Below are positions 35,235 through 43,339 of a DNA stretch of 64,000 nt, one piece after another. The stretch comes from an uncultured Christensenella sp. (GTDB lineage Bacteria > Bacillota > Clostridia > Christensenellales > CAG-917), in the NCBI GenBank assembly GCA_910584155.1, contig CAJTYG010000001.1, forward strand, positions 82,023 through 146,022, read 5' to 3'. The notes under the pieces are model-generated. The model was not told the origin of the DNA, ran no database searches, and saw only the letters and a list, made by a program, of their open reading frames with translations. Both the position numbers and the translations under genes were made by a program. The stretch's first letter is position 1. The number at the start of each line of letters is the position of its first letter.

Positions 35235-35336
35235 GTAATCAAGGACAACTTCCTTGAATAAACAGCTCATAATTTTCCCCCTTATTATAGCGAACGGCGT
35301 TGGGTGTATCATCCGATGCCGTTCGCATTTTATTTT
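35235..35336 (+). ncRNA. Candidate structured small RNA
   Basis: About 100 bases follow a consensus promoter. The RNA would open with a 7-bp hairpin, TCAAGGA-CAACT-TCCTTGA (35239-35257), and a single-stranded A/T/C-rich middle. It closes with a 17-bp hairpin (35290-35306 with 35310-35326, loop TAT), then ATTTTATTTT. Three G-T pairs inside the long stem are fine as plus-strand RNA but would be mismatches on the other strand, so the strand is clear. I do not recognise a known RNA family. It could be an island-encoded regulatory RNA, an antitoxin RNA or a phage-sensing RNA. Confidence 0.6.
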
Positions 35337-35756
35337 CACTAAGCTTAAGCAGTGTTTTGAAAGCGGCTTGATTGCATAGGAACACGCAAAGTTCGGTGTG
35401 TTTAATAATAGTTGTTTTGTAAACAAAATATATTGTCTATAAGAATTAAATATAAATGATAAGCAGAGTTTGTGGGAATGTTTGGCGGCTAAAGGTGAGT
35501 AATTACGGGAATGTCTGTCCGTCAAAGTAAGTGCGTGGGGAGGTTTGGCACACTGATGTCAGTTTTGTATGATACAACATGGGGAATATTGGGCAATGAA
35601 GGTAACTTTTGTGTGGGAATGTATAACAGATAAGGGCAAATTGAATAGTGAAGATTGCTATTTGTTGTGCGGAATGTTTGTACAATAGAGGAAAGTAAGG
35701 CAGATGACGACAAAGTTTATAACTATAAAAGCTTGATGAAGTGCAATAAAACATAT
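35337..35756. other. Non-coding tract with imperfect GGGAATGT repeats
   Basis: About 420 bases at the right edge of the island. Imperfect copies of GTGGGAATGT occur near 35472, 35507, 35615 and 35669, with weaker ones near 35537 and 35580. Short frames on the minus strand here are repeat-derived and not convincing genes. Confidence 0.4.
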
Positions 35757-35786
35757 AAAAGGGGCTTTTATATATTCAAAAGCCCC
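35757..35786 (-). terminator. Terminator of glmM
   Basis: On the minus strand GGGGCTTTT pairs with AAAAGCCCC (35786-35778 and 35769-35761), followed by a T run opposite 35760-35757. It begins nine bases after the glmM stop. Confidence 0.8.
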
Positions 35787-35794
35787 CTTATCAT

Positions 35795-37150
35795 TTATAA
35801 ATCATCTTTAAAAAACATCTGTTTTACGCCGTCGAAAATTTTGTTGTAGTCGCTTGAAAAACATTCGTAGGCGATGCGGATATAGGGCTCTGTGCCGCTG
35901 GGGCGCACGATAAGGCGACCTTTTTTGCCGAATTCCTTTTCGGCGAGGCGGACGGTGTTTTTAAACGCTTCGCTGTTTGCAAAGGCGGCGGGATTGTCGG
36001 CGTGTATATTGAATTCGAGCATGGGATAGGGTGTGAATTTAGGCAGGCTGCCTATGGTTTTTTTGACTTCGAGCAGCGTGAGTGCGGTGATGAGTCCGTC
36101 GCCCGTATTCGCTCTGTCGAGCATAAGCACGTGTCCGCTCTTTTCGCCGCCGAGCAGGCTGTTTGAGGCTCGGAGCATATCGAGGACATATTTATCGCCT
36201 ACGTCCGCTCGCACGAGTGCGGTGTTTTGGAAGGCAAGCTCTCTTTGCAGCTTTGAGTTTGTGAGGGTGGTGCCGACGACAAACTTTTTGCGCAGCTTGC
36301 CCTGTATGCGATACAGTGTGCTAAGCGCAAGCAATATTGCGTCGCCGTCATATGGACGTCCGCCGACCACGGCGAGCACTCTGTCGCCGTCGCCGTCGAA
36401 GGCGAAGCCTATTTCGTCCGCTGCGACTTTATCGGCAAATTCGGCGATGTGCGTGGAGCCGCAATCGACGTTTACGAGGTTGCCGTTTTGCACGTCGTTT
36501 ATTGCTTCCACTTGCACGCCTAAATCCTCAAATACGCCTTTTGCAAGTCCTGCAAAGCAGCCGTGTGCGCAGTCAAGGCGCACCTTGAAGCCCTCAAAGC
36601 GGGGGAACATAGATTTGACGTGCTTCAGATATAAGAACGCCGCTCCGTCCACAATGCGGATACGGTGATTTTGCTTGCTAAGCCTAATTGACAGTGCGCT
36701 TGTTAGCTCGTCGTCTGTCAGACCGTCTGCGGCGATTTCCTCGTAAGGGGGCGCTTCCTCGCAAAGCGACAGAGCGTGCAGGCGAGCGTCGAGCGTTTTT
36801 TCGTCGTCAAGCGGCAGCTTGCTTCCGTTTTTTCCGAATACCTTGAGACCGTTGAATTTGGGCGCATTGTGCGATGCGGTTATCATAACCGCATAATCGG
36901 CGCTTTCCTGCTCGGCTATGTACGCAAGCGCAGGGGTGGGCAGCACTCCTGTCAGCCATATCTGCGACGGACCTGTCAGCAAGCCCTTGCAAAGCTGTTT
37001 TTCGATATCGGCGGAATGTGTGCGCACGTCCCGTGCCACAATGATTTTTCCGCCCTTTTCGGACAAGGCTCTGCCCAACAAATACGGGATCTGTCCGTCG
37101 AGCAGGCGATTTGCCTCGTCTCTTATTCCGTCCGTTCCAAAATAATACAT
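35795..37150 (-). CDS. glmM: Phosphoglucosamine mutase
   Basis: GlmM converts glucosamine-6-phosphate to glucosamine-1-phosphate for UDP-GlcNAc and peptidoglycan. The 451-residue product has YFGTDGIRDEAN at the start, the phosphoserine loop ITASHNAPKFNG with Ser93, the metal loop AFDGDGDR, the sugar-binding GGEKSGH and the phosphate-binding RPSGTEPYIRI. I start at ATG 37150, because homology begins at the third residue; the frame stays open to 37237. TATAAT lies seven bases before this ATG on the minus strand, so the mRNA may have almost no leader. It lies downstream of trxB, separated by a terminator. Confidence 0.94.
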   Translation of the reverse strand: MYYFGTDGIRDEANRLLDGQIPYLLGRALSEKGGKIIVARDVRTHSADIEKQLCKGLLTGPSQIWLTGVLPTPALAYIAEQESADYAVMITASHNAPKFNGLKVFGKNGSKLPLDDEKTLDARLHALSLCEEAPPYEEIAADGLTDDELTSALSIRLSKQNHRIRIVDGAAFLYLKHVKSMFPRFEGFKVRLDCAHGCFAGLAKGVFEDLGVQVEAINDVQNGNLVNVDCGSTHIAEFADKVAADEIGFAFDGDGDRVLAVVGGRPYDGDAILLALSTLYRIQGKLRKKFVVGTTLTNSKLQRELAFQNTALVRADVGDKYVLDMLRASNSLLGGEKSGHVLMLDRANTGDGLITALTLLEVKKTIGSLPKFTPYPMLEFNIHADNPAAFANSEAFKNTVRLAEKEFGKKGRLIVRPSGTEPYIRIAYECFSSDYNKIFDGVKQMFFKDDL

Positions 37151-37222
37151 ACGCAGTATTATATGTGATAGGCGGTGCGGTTGCGCTTGTGTTTTTGTCG
37201 AAAGTTGCAAAGTTTGGTCAAT

Positions 37223-37248
37223 AAAAAAGCTCCGCAATGTGCGAAGCT
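37223..37248 (-). terminator. Terminator of trxB
   Basis: Minus strand AGCTTCGCA (37248-37240) pairs with TGCGGAGCT (37236-37228), loop CAT, one wobble pair, then a run of T opposite 37228-37223. Confidence 0.8.
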
Positions 37249-37255
37249 GTTTGTT

Positions 37256-38164
37256 TTAAAGTATTTCCCGTGCTATTGCGGCAGCCGCAATGGCGCCGTC
37301 CGCACAGGCGGTGACTATTTGTCGTAGTGACTTGCTGCGCACATCGCCTGCGCAGTAAACGCCGTCGATATTTGTGTGCATTTCCTCGTCTGTCAGCACA
37401 TAGCCCGAAGCGTCGCAGTTCAGCCCCTCAAATACCTGCGAATTTGGTGATTGTCCTATTGCAACAAATACGCCGTCGACTGAAACGTCTGTTAAAGTGT
37501 CGGTTTTGACATTTTTAAGTGTCATTTCGGACACTTTATCGCTTCCGCTTATCTTTGCGACAACGCTATCCCAAATGGGGATAACGGCGCTGCTTGCAAG
37601 CCTTTCGCCAAGTATTTTATCCGCACGCAGGGCGTTGCGCCTGTGCACGAGATACACCTTTGCGGCAAGCTTTTCAAGATATAAGGCGTCCTCGACGGCG
37701 GTGTTGCCTCCGCCTATCACCGCAACGGTCTTGCCCTTGAAAAAGTTGCCGTCGCAGGTGGCGCAGTAGGATACGCCTCTGCCTATAAACTCACCCTCGC
37801 CGTCCACGCCGAGCTTGCGGGGCGTTGCTCCCGAGGTGAGTATGACTTTTTTGCAAAGCAGCGTTTTGTCCTGTGACAGCAATAGCGTTTTTACGTCTTT
37901 GCCATTTTCAAGCGACAGCGCCTCATCGAATACAAATGGCACGTTGAGACTCTGGCATTGCTCCATCATCTGATAGCACAGCGAAAAGCCGTCGATATGT
38001 TTAAAGCCCGGATAATTTTCGATATCCGAGGTGGTGACGGCAAGTCCGCCGACGGCTGATTTTTCAATGATAACACAATCGAGCCCTGCTCTTGCGCAGT
38101 ACAGCGCTGCGGTGAGCCCCGCAGGTCCTGCGCCTATAATTGCTACGTCGTAAATTTTTTCCAT
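37256..38164 (-). CDS. trxB: Thioredoxin reductase
   Basis: TrxB passes electrons from NADPH through FAD and a disulfide to thioredoxin. The 302-residue product shows the FAD-binding IIGAGPAGLTAA, the redox pair Cys134-Ala-Thr-Cys137 (SYCATCDG), the NADPH-binding VIGGGNTAVEDA and the C-terminal YCAGDVRSKSLRQIVTACADGA. Length is typical. The gene stands alone on the minus strand, with its own terminator, and is divergent from asnS. No strong Shine-Dalgarno is obvious. Confidence 0.95.
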   Translation of the reverse strand: MEKIYDVAIIGAGPAGLTAALYCARAGLDCVIIEKSAVGGLAVTTSDIENYPGFKHIDGFSLCYQMMEQCQSLNVPFVFDEALSLENGKDVKTLLLSQDKTLLCKKVILTSGATPRKLGVDGEGEFIGRGVSYCATCDGNFFKGKTVAVIGGGNTAVEDALYLEKLAAKVYLVHRRNALRADKILGERLASSAVIPIWDSVVAKISGSDKVSEMTLKNVKTDTLTDVSVDGVFVAIGQSPNSQVFEGLNCDASGYVLTDEEMHTNIDGVYCAGDVRSKSLRQIVTACADGAIAAAAIAREIL

Positions 38165-38281
38165 AAGCTTATTATAGACAAATTCCCCCTTAAAAACAAG
38201 CGTGCGTGCTAATATTTGCTTTACAAAATATATATTTGTATTTATAATTATAAAACATAATAGTCAAATGGAGCGGATAAT

Positions 38282-39670
38282 ATGAAAAATATCGATATTT
38301 CCGAAGTGCTTTCAAACGGAAAGGCTCTCGAGGGCAAGTCTGTCACAGTGGCGGGCTGGGTTCGCAATGCAAGAGACAGCAAGACGATGGCGTTTTTAAA
38401 TATCAACGACGGCACGACCTTAAAGCATTTGCAGATAGTCATAGACAAGGCGAAGTTTGAGGGCGTGGATCTTTCGTCGGTCACAAAAAACGGCGTTTCC
38501 GTGCAGGTGGACGGCGTGGTCGTAAAGGCGATGAAGGAGGGCGAGTTTGAAATAAACGCTCAAAGCGTAGAGCTGCTCGGCGACTGTCCTGCGGACTATC
38601 CGCTGCAAAAGAAATATCATTCTATGGAATTTCTGCGCACTATTCCGCAGCTCAGAGTGCGTACAAATACCTTCAACGCTATGCTCAGAGTGCGCTCTAA
38701 GCTCAGCTTTGCGATACACCGTTTCTTTCAGGAAAACGGCTTTTGCTATATCCATACGCCCATAATCACGGGCAGCGACTGCGAGGGTGCGGGCGAGATA
38801 TTCCGCATAACCACAAACGGATATGCCGACGCAAAGACCGCAAAGGACGAGGCGGAATATATCGCAAACGATTTCTTCAGGCGCAAGGCGGGACTTACTG
38901 TCAGCGGTCAGCTCGAGGGCGAGGTCGCAGCAATGGCGATGGGCAAAATTTACACCTTCGGTCCGACCTTCCGTGCGGAAAACAGCAATACGCCACGTCA
39001 CGCCGCAGAGTTTTGGCAGGTCGAGCCCGAGGTAGCGTTTGCAAAGCTTCCCGACATCATCGAAATAGCGCAAAGCATGATAAAATACATCATCAAAGCC
39101 GTGCTTGACGAGTGCCCCGAGGAGCTTGCGTTTTTTGAAAAAGCATTTGAGTCGGGACTCACGGCAAAGCTTCAAAACGTCGTGGACAGCGATTTTGTAG
39201 TGCTCGATTACGGCGAGGCGATAAAGATACTTGAAAAGAGCGGCGAAAAATTTCAGTATCCTGTGGAATGGGGATTGGATCTGCAATCCGAGCACGAGAG
39301 ATATATCACGGAAAAGGTCTTTAACAAGCCTGTTTTTGTCACCAACTATCCGAAGAAGATCAAATCGTTTTATATGAAGCAAAACGACGACGGACTTACC
39401 GTTGCGGCGACCGACCTGCTTGTGCCGGGCGTCGGCGAGATAATAGGCTGCAGCGAGCGTGAGGCGGACTATGATAAGCTTAAGGCCGCTATGGTCGAGC
39501 GTGGAATGAACTTGGACGACTACACGGGTTATCTCGACCTGCGCAAATACGGCAGCGTTCCCCACAGCGGTTACGGCTTGGGGCTCGAGCGCATTATGAT
39601 GTATGTGACGGGAATAAGCAACATAAGAGACGTCCAACTCTTTGCACGCACTGCCGGCGATTTGATGTAA
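38282..39670 (+). CDS. asnS: Asparaginyl-tRNA synthetase
   Basis: A class II synthetase that charges tRNA-Asn. The 462-residue product has the N-terminal OB-fold (VAGWVRNARDSK), the motif 2 loop FRAENSNTPRHAAEFWQVEPE, and motif 3 GYGLGLERIMMYVTG near the end. FRAENSNT and the length identify AsnRS rather than AspRS. GGAG (38269-38272) precedes the ATG. asnA follows after 25 bases, so synthesis of Asn and its loading on tRNA are probably made from one mRNA. Confidence 0.96.
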   Translation: MKNIDISEVLSNGKALEGKSVTVAGWVRNARDSKTMAFLNINDGTTLKHLQIVIDKAKFEGVDLSSVTKNGVSVQVDGVVVKAMKEGEFEINAQSVELLGDCPADYPLQKKYHSMEFLRTIPQLRVRTNTFNAMLRVRSKLSFAIHRFFQENGFCYIHTPIITGSDCEGAGEIFRITTNGYADAKTAKDEAEYIANDFFRRKAGLTVSGQLEGEVAAMAMGKIYTFGPTFRAENSNTPRHAAEFWQVEPEVAFAKLPDIIEIAQSMIKYIIKAVLDECPEELAFFEKAFESGLTAKLQNVVDSDFVVLDYGEAIKILEKSGEKFQYPVEWGLDLQSEHERYITEKVFNKPVFVTNYPKKIKSFYMKQNDDGLTVAATDLLVPGVGEIIGCSEREADYDKLKAAMVERGMNLDDYTGYLDLRKYGSVPHSGYGLGLERIMMYVTGISNIRDVQLFARTAGDLM

Positions 39671-39695
39671 GCGAGCGTTTGCTCAAGGAGGCAAT

Positions 39696-40706
39696 ATGTA
39701 CAGCACGTTGATTCCGGACGGATATAAGCCGAGAATGAGCATTCGTGAAACGGAAAAAGCAATAAAATTTGTAAAAGACGCTTTTCAGCGTAATTTCGTA
39801 AAGAATTTCGGCTTCGAGCGAGTGTCCGCTCCGCTGTTTGTAAAGAGCGGCACGGGCGTCAATGACGATCTCAACGGCGTTGAGCGTCCCGTTGCGTTTG
39901 AAATATCCGCACAGGACGGCGTAAAGGCGGAAATAGTACACTCGCTTGCCAAGTGGAAGAGAATTGCGCTAAAAAGATACGGCTTTCGCAGCGGCGAGGG
40001 CATTTATACGGATATGAACGCTATCCGCTGCGACGATAAGTGCGACAATCAGCACAGCGTCTACGTGGACCAGTGGGACTGGGAAATGGTCATCAGCAGG
40101 GAACAGCGCAATAAAGATTTTCTGAAAATGGCGGTGTTGCGCATAGTGGGCGCTATCGTTGATACGCTCGAGCAGACAAAGGCACAGTTTCCGTCCATAG
40201 ATTTGAAGCTGAAAAGAGAGGTCACGTTTGTTACCGCCGAGGAAGCGCTTAAGAGATATCCGCAGCTTGAGGCTCATCAAAGGGAAAGAGAGCTTGCAAA
40301 GGAATACGGCACTCTGTTTTTGATGAACATAGGCGGTGCGCTTTCAGACGGCAAGCCTCACGACGGACGTGCGCCCGACTATGACGACTGGGCGCTAAAC
40401 GGCGATATAATCTTTTACGACGAGGTGCTTGACGACAGTATAGAGATATCGTCGATGGGCATAAGAGTGGACGCAGAAAGCTTAAAGCGTCAGCTCGAAT
40501 GTGCAAATGCGCTGGACAGGCTCACGCACGAATATCACAAGCAGGTGATGGCGGACGAGCTTCCGCTCACTATCGGCGGCGGCATAGGTCAATCGAGACT
40601 GTGTATGCTACTTTTGCAAAAGGCGCATATAGGCGAAGTGCAGGTCAGCCTGTGGCCGGATGAAATGCGGGACGAGTGCGAAAAACATAAAGTGCATTTG
40701 TTGTAA
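39696..40706 (+). CDS. asnA: Aspartate-ammonia ligase (asparagine synthetase A)
   Basis: AsnA makes asparagine from aspartate, ammonia and ATP. The 336-residue product shows RVSAPLFVKSGTGVNDDLNG, the core IVHSLAKWKR, GIYTDMNAIRCDD, YVDQWDWE and the C-terminal GGGIGQSRLCMLLLQ, which resembles motif 3 of class II synthetases. AAGGAGG (39685-39691) precedes the ATG. It lies 25 bases after asnS on the same strand, a functional pairing. Confidence 0.97.
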   Translation: MYSTLIPDGYKPRMSIRETEKAIKFVKDAFQRNFVKNFGFERVSAPLFVKSGTGVNDDLNGVERPVAFEISAQDGVKAEIVHSLAKWKRIALKRYGFRSGEGIYTDMNAIRCDDKCDNQHSVYVDQWDWEMVISREQRNKDFLKMAVLRIVGAIVDTLEQTKAQFPSIDLKLKREVTFVTAEEALKRYPQLEAHQRERELAKEYGTLFLMNIGGALSDGKPHDGRAPDYDDWALNGDIIFYDEVLDDSIEISSMGIRVDAESLKRQLECANALDRLTHEYHKQVMADELPLTIGGGIGQSRLCMLLLQKAHIGEVQVSLWPDEMRDECEKHKVHLL

Positions 40707-41494
40707 ATTAATTGCGCCGAGTGTTACGCCTCGTTATACTCGGCACGCAAAATACCAAACACGACATCGTGCGAAATGCTGTATGTATAATACGACAGAT
40801 TGATATAATAGCAAACGATGACGTGTGCGGTAGTTAAAGATAAAATCAAACTAAGCTAAGCCAATGCTTATATTTAAGCGTTGGCGTGCTATAAGTGCCG
40901 ATTTTATCTTAAAGTGCAAACGTCTGTCGCAATATGCGACATAAGGGGCAAAAGCGGGAATTCAATTCCCACTTTTGCGAAAAGTATATAGAGAAAGCCG
41001 TTGCGAAGCTTAGAACAAGCGCTCGCAGGGCGAGCGCTAAAGTGAGCGCCGAAGTGCGACGGGAAGTACAAGCGAACAAGCAGTGTTGTTTATTTGCTTG
41101 CGAGCGAGTGACATAATAAGAGGACGATAACCGTTCACGAGTGCCGAATTCCCCTGCCCACAAGCGGCGGCAGTATAAATAGTGAAAGAGCGAGCTACTG
41201 CACGCATCCCTATTCTTGCGGGAGGGGAAAGCCCGCAGGGAAGGGGTGGGCTATCTAATTTAGAGTGTATGCTTTACACTCGTTGCGAGGCTTAGGGTAA
41301 ACAATCCCCTCAGTCTGCTACGCAGACAGCTCCCCTTACTAAGGGGCGCCATAATAGGGTGGCTGGATTGCTTCGGCAATAATGCCTCGCAATGACGAAA
41401 CACTCGTTGTAAAGCATAGAAATCGCCCGAAGTGAAGCGGTAGGCGTGAAAATAAAAAATAATAAAGCTAAAGATAGAGGACTAAAGCTATTTT
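40707..41494. repeat. 788-bp intergenic tract made of inverted repeats
   Basis: Between asnA and aspS there is no convincing gene. I see a nested structure at 40837-40910, TGTCGCA-ATA-TGCGACA (about 40926-40942), GCAAAAG...CTTTTGC (about 40951-40979), AGCGCTCGC-AGG-GCGAGCGCT (about 41018-41038), GTCTGC-TAC-GCAGAC with CCCCTT-ACT-AAGGGG (about 41312-41345), and a TTCG-looped hairpin with CTCGCAATGACG (about 41366-41397). The last two look like dispersed REP-type elements common in bacteria. Short frames in it follow the repeats. Confidence 0.6.
40837..40910 (+). ncRNA. Nested hairpin, candidate structured RNA
   Basis: Outer stem AAGATAAAATC (40837-40847) with GATTTTATCTT (40900-40910), 11 bp perfect. 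Inside it, GCCAATGCTTA (40860-40870) pairs with TAAGCGTTGGC (40875-40885), one wobble, loop TATT. TATAAT at 40803-40808 could be a -10 box. It may equally be a small inverted-repeat element. Confidence 0.4.
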
Positions 41495-43252
41495 ATGGAA
41501 ATGAGAACTCACAACTGTGGCGAACTCCGTGAGGGAGACGTTGGCAAAAGAGTGAAGCTTTGCGGCTGGCTCAGCAGTATCAGAGATTTGGGTGCGGTGA
41601 TATTTTTTGTGCTCAGAGATTTTTACGGATATACGCAGGCGGTCGTAAGCGACGAGGATAAAAAGGAACAGATCCGTGCTATTCCACGTGAAAGCACGGT
41701 GTCCGTTGAGGGCACGGTGATGCTGCGCAGCGCACCCAATCCCGATATGCCTACGGGGCTTATCGAAATAGCTCCCGACAGTATAGAGGTGCTTGGCAAG
41801 TGCTATGAGCAGCTTCCGTTTGAGGTTGCAACGTCAACGCAGTCCCGTGAGGACGTAAGACTGAAATACCGCTTCCTCGACCTGCGCAATCCCGAGGTGA
41901 AGGACAAAATCGTATTCCGCTCAAAGGTGGTCAGCTGGCTGCGCAACAAGATGACGGAATTGGGCTTTTTGGAAATAACCACGCCCATATTGACGTCGAG
42001 CTCGCCCGAGGGCGCAAGAGATTATATAGTGCCGTCAAGGCTTTATCCGGGACATTTTTATGCGCTTCCGCAGGCGCCGCAGCAATATAAACAGTTGCTT
42101 ATGGCGTCGGGCTTTGACAAATATTTTCAGATAGCGCCGTGCTTCCGTGACGAGGACGCACGTGCGGACAGAAGCCCCGGCGAGTTTTATCAGCTGGATA
42201 CAGAGATGTGCTTTGCAACGCAGGAGGACGTCTTTGCCGTGATGGAACAGGTGCTCAGCGGCGTATTTAAAGAGTTTGCGCCAAAGGGCTACACCGTTGA
42301 CGAAGGTCCTTTCCGCCGCATTGCCTACCGTGACGCTATGCGTGACTACGGCACGGATAAGCCCGATTTGCGCAATCCTCTGCTTGTAAAGGACGTGACG
42401 GATATACTCGCAGGCAAGGCTCCTTTCTTTGAGGAAGGCAAGACCATAAAGGCTATTGCGGTAAACAACTTTAAGGAAACGAGAAAGTGGATAGACGCTC
42501 TTGCGGAAAGGGCAAAACAGAACGGCGCAAGCAATATGTACTGGTTCAAGCTCGACGAAAAGGGCGAGGCAGTGGGCGGAATATCCAAATTCGTGGTCGA
42601 CGTCAAGGACGCTCTTGCCGATAGACTCGGGCTTGAGGCGGGCGGCTTTGCGGCGATACTTGCCGAGGAAAAGGGCGTAGAAAAGCAGGCGGGCTATGTG
42701 CGCACCGAGCTTGGCGTAGGGCTTGACCTCATCGAGAAAAACGCATTCCGCTTCTGCTGGATAGTGGACTTCCCTATGTACGAATATGACGACGACGGAA
42801 ATCTGGGCTTTTGCCACAATCCTTTCTCTATGCCGCAGGGCGGGCTTGAGGCACTAAACGCAAAGGATCCGCTTGACGTGCTTGCATATCAGTATGACAG
42901 CGTAGTCAACGGCGTTGAGTTAAGCTCCGGCGCAGTGCGCAATCACGAGCCTGCGATAATGGAACGTGCGTTTGAGATAGTCGGCTACGGCAAAGAGGTG
43001 ATAGAGGAAAAATTCTCTGCGCTTTACAATGCGTTTAAGTTTGGCGCACCGCCTCACGCAGGCATAGCGCCCGGCGTAGACCGCATAGTTATGCTGCTTT
43101 GCGGCGAGCAGAGCATAAGGGAAATCATCACCTTCCCTATGGACAGAAATGCAAGAGACGTGCTTATGGGCGCTCCGTCAACCGTCACTCAAAAGCAGCT
43201 TGACGACGTGCATATTCGCATAGAAATGCCAAAAGACGGCGAAAAACATTAA
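41495..43252 (+). CDS. aspS: Aspartyl-tRNA synthetase, bacterial type
   Basis: A class II synthetase that charges tRNA-Asp. The 585-residue length and the inserted GAD domain (about 290-420) are of the bacterial type. Motifs read in order: OB-fold with LCGWLSSIRDLG, motif 1 region ITTPILTSSSPEGARDY, motif 2 FRDEDARADRSPGEFYQLD, and motif 3 GIAPGVDRIVMLLCG. The C-terminal FPMDRNARDVLMGAPS is diagnostic. No good Shine-Dalgarno is seen before ATG 41495. The neighbouring AsnRS and AsnA suggest that Asn-tRNA is made directly. Confidence 0.96.
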   Translation: MEMRTHNCGELREGDVGKRVKLCGWLSSIRDLGAVIFFVLRDFYGYTQAVVSDEDKKEQIRAIPRESTVSVEGTVMLRSAPNPDMPTGLIEIAPDSIEVLGKCYEQLPFEVATSTQSREDVRLKYRFLDLRNPEVKDKIVFRSKVVSWLRNKMTELGFLEITTPILTSSSPEGARDYIVPSRLYPGHFYALPQAPQQYKQLLMASGFDKYFQIAPCFRDEDARADRSPGEFYQLDTEMCFATQEDVFAVMEQVLSGVFKEFAPKGYTVDEGPFRRIAYRDAMRDYGTDKPDLRNPLLVKDVTDILAGKAPFFEEGKTIKAIAVNNFKETRKWIDALAERAKQNGASNMYWFKLDEKGEAVGGISKFVVDVKDALADRLGLEAGGFAAILAEEKGVEKQAGYVRTELGVGLDLIEKNAFRFCWIVDFPMYEYDDDGNLGFCHNPFSMPQGGLEALNAKDPLDVLAYQYDSVVNGVELSSGAVRNHEPAIMERAFEIVGYGKEVIEEKFSALYNAFKFGAPPHAGIAPGVDRIVMLLCGEQSIREIITFPMDRNARDVLMGAPSTVTQKQLDDVHIRIEMPKDGEKH

Positions 43253-43260
43253 GTCTTATC

Positions 43261-43289
43261 TTGATATATCGGGTATTTTAGGTTATAAT
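43261..43289 (+). promoter_or_regulatory. Promoter of DUF5050-like lipoprotein gene
   Basis: TTGATA (43261-43266), 17-base spacer, TATAAT (43284-43289), start near 43296, giving a leader of about 45 bases. Confidence 0.75.
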
Positions 43290-43339
43290 AATTGCCTAAC
43301 CTTATATATAGATGCAAAATCACTAAAAGAAGGTATCGT

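Noticed and set aside
35503..35754. Small minus-strand frames in the right island edge
   Set aside because: Their sequence follows the imperfect GGGAATGT repeats and looks like no protein.
36033..36668. 211-aa plus-strand frame opposite glmM
   Set aside because: Ser/Pro/Thr-rich shadow of a conserved gene; glmM motifs are complete on the minus strand.
38420..39637. 405-aa minus-strand frame opposite asnS
   Set aside because: Long antisense frame caused by the codon bias of asnS; no ribosome binding site and no family features, while asnS matches over its full length.
40909..41163. Short frames in the asnA-aspS spacer
   Set aside because: They simply read through inverted repeats and have no ribosome binding site.
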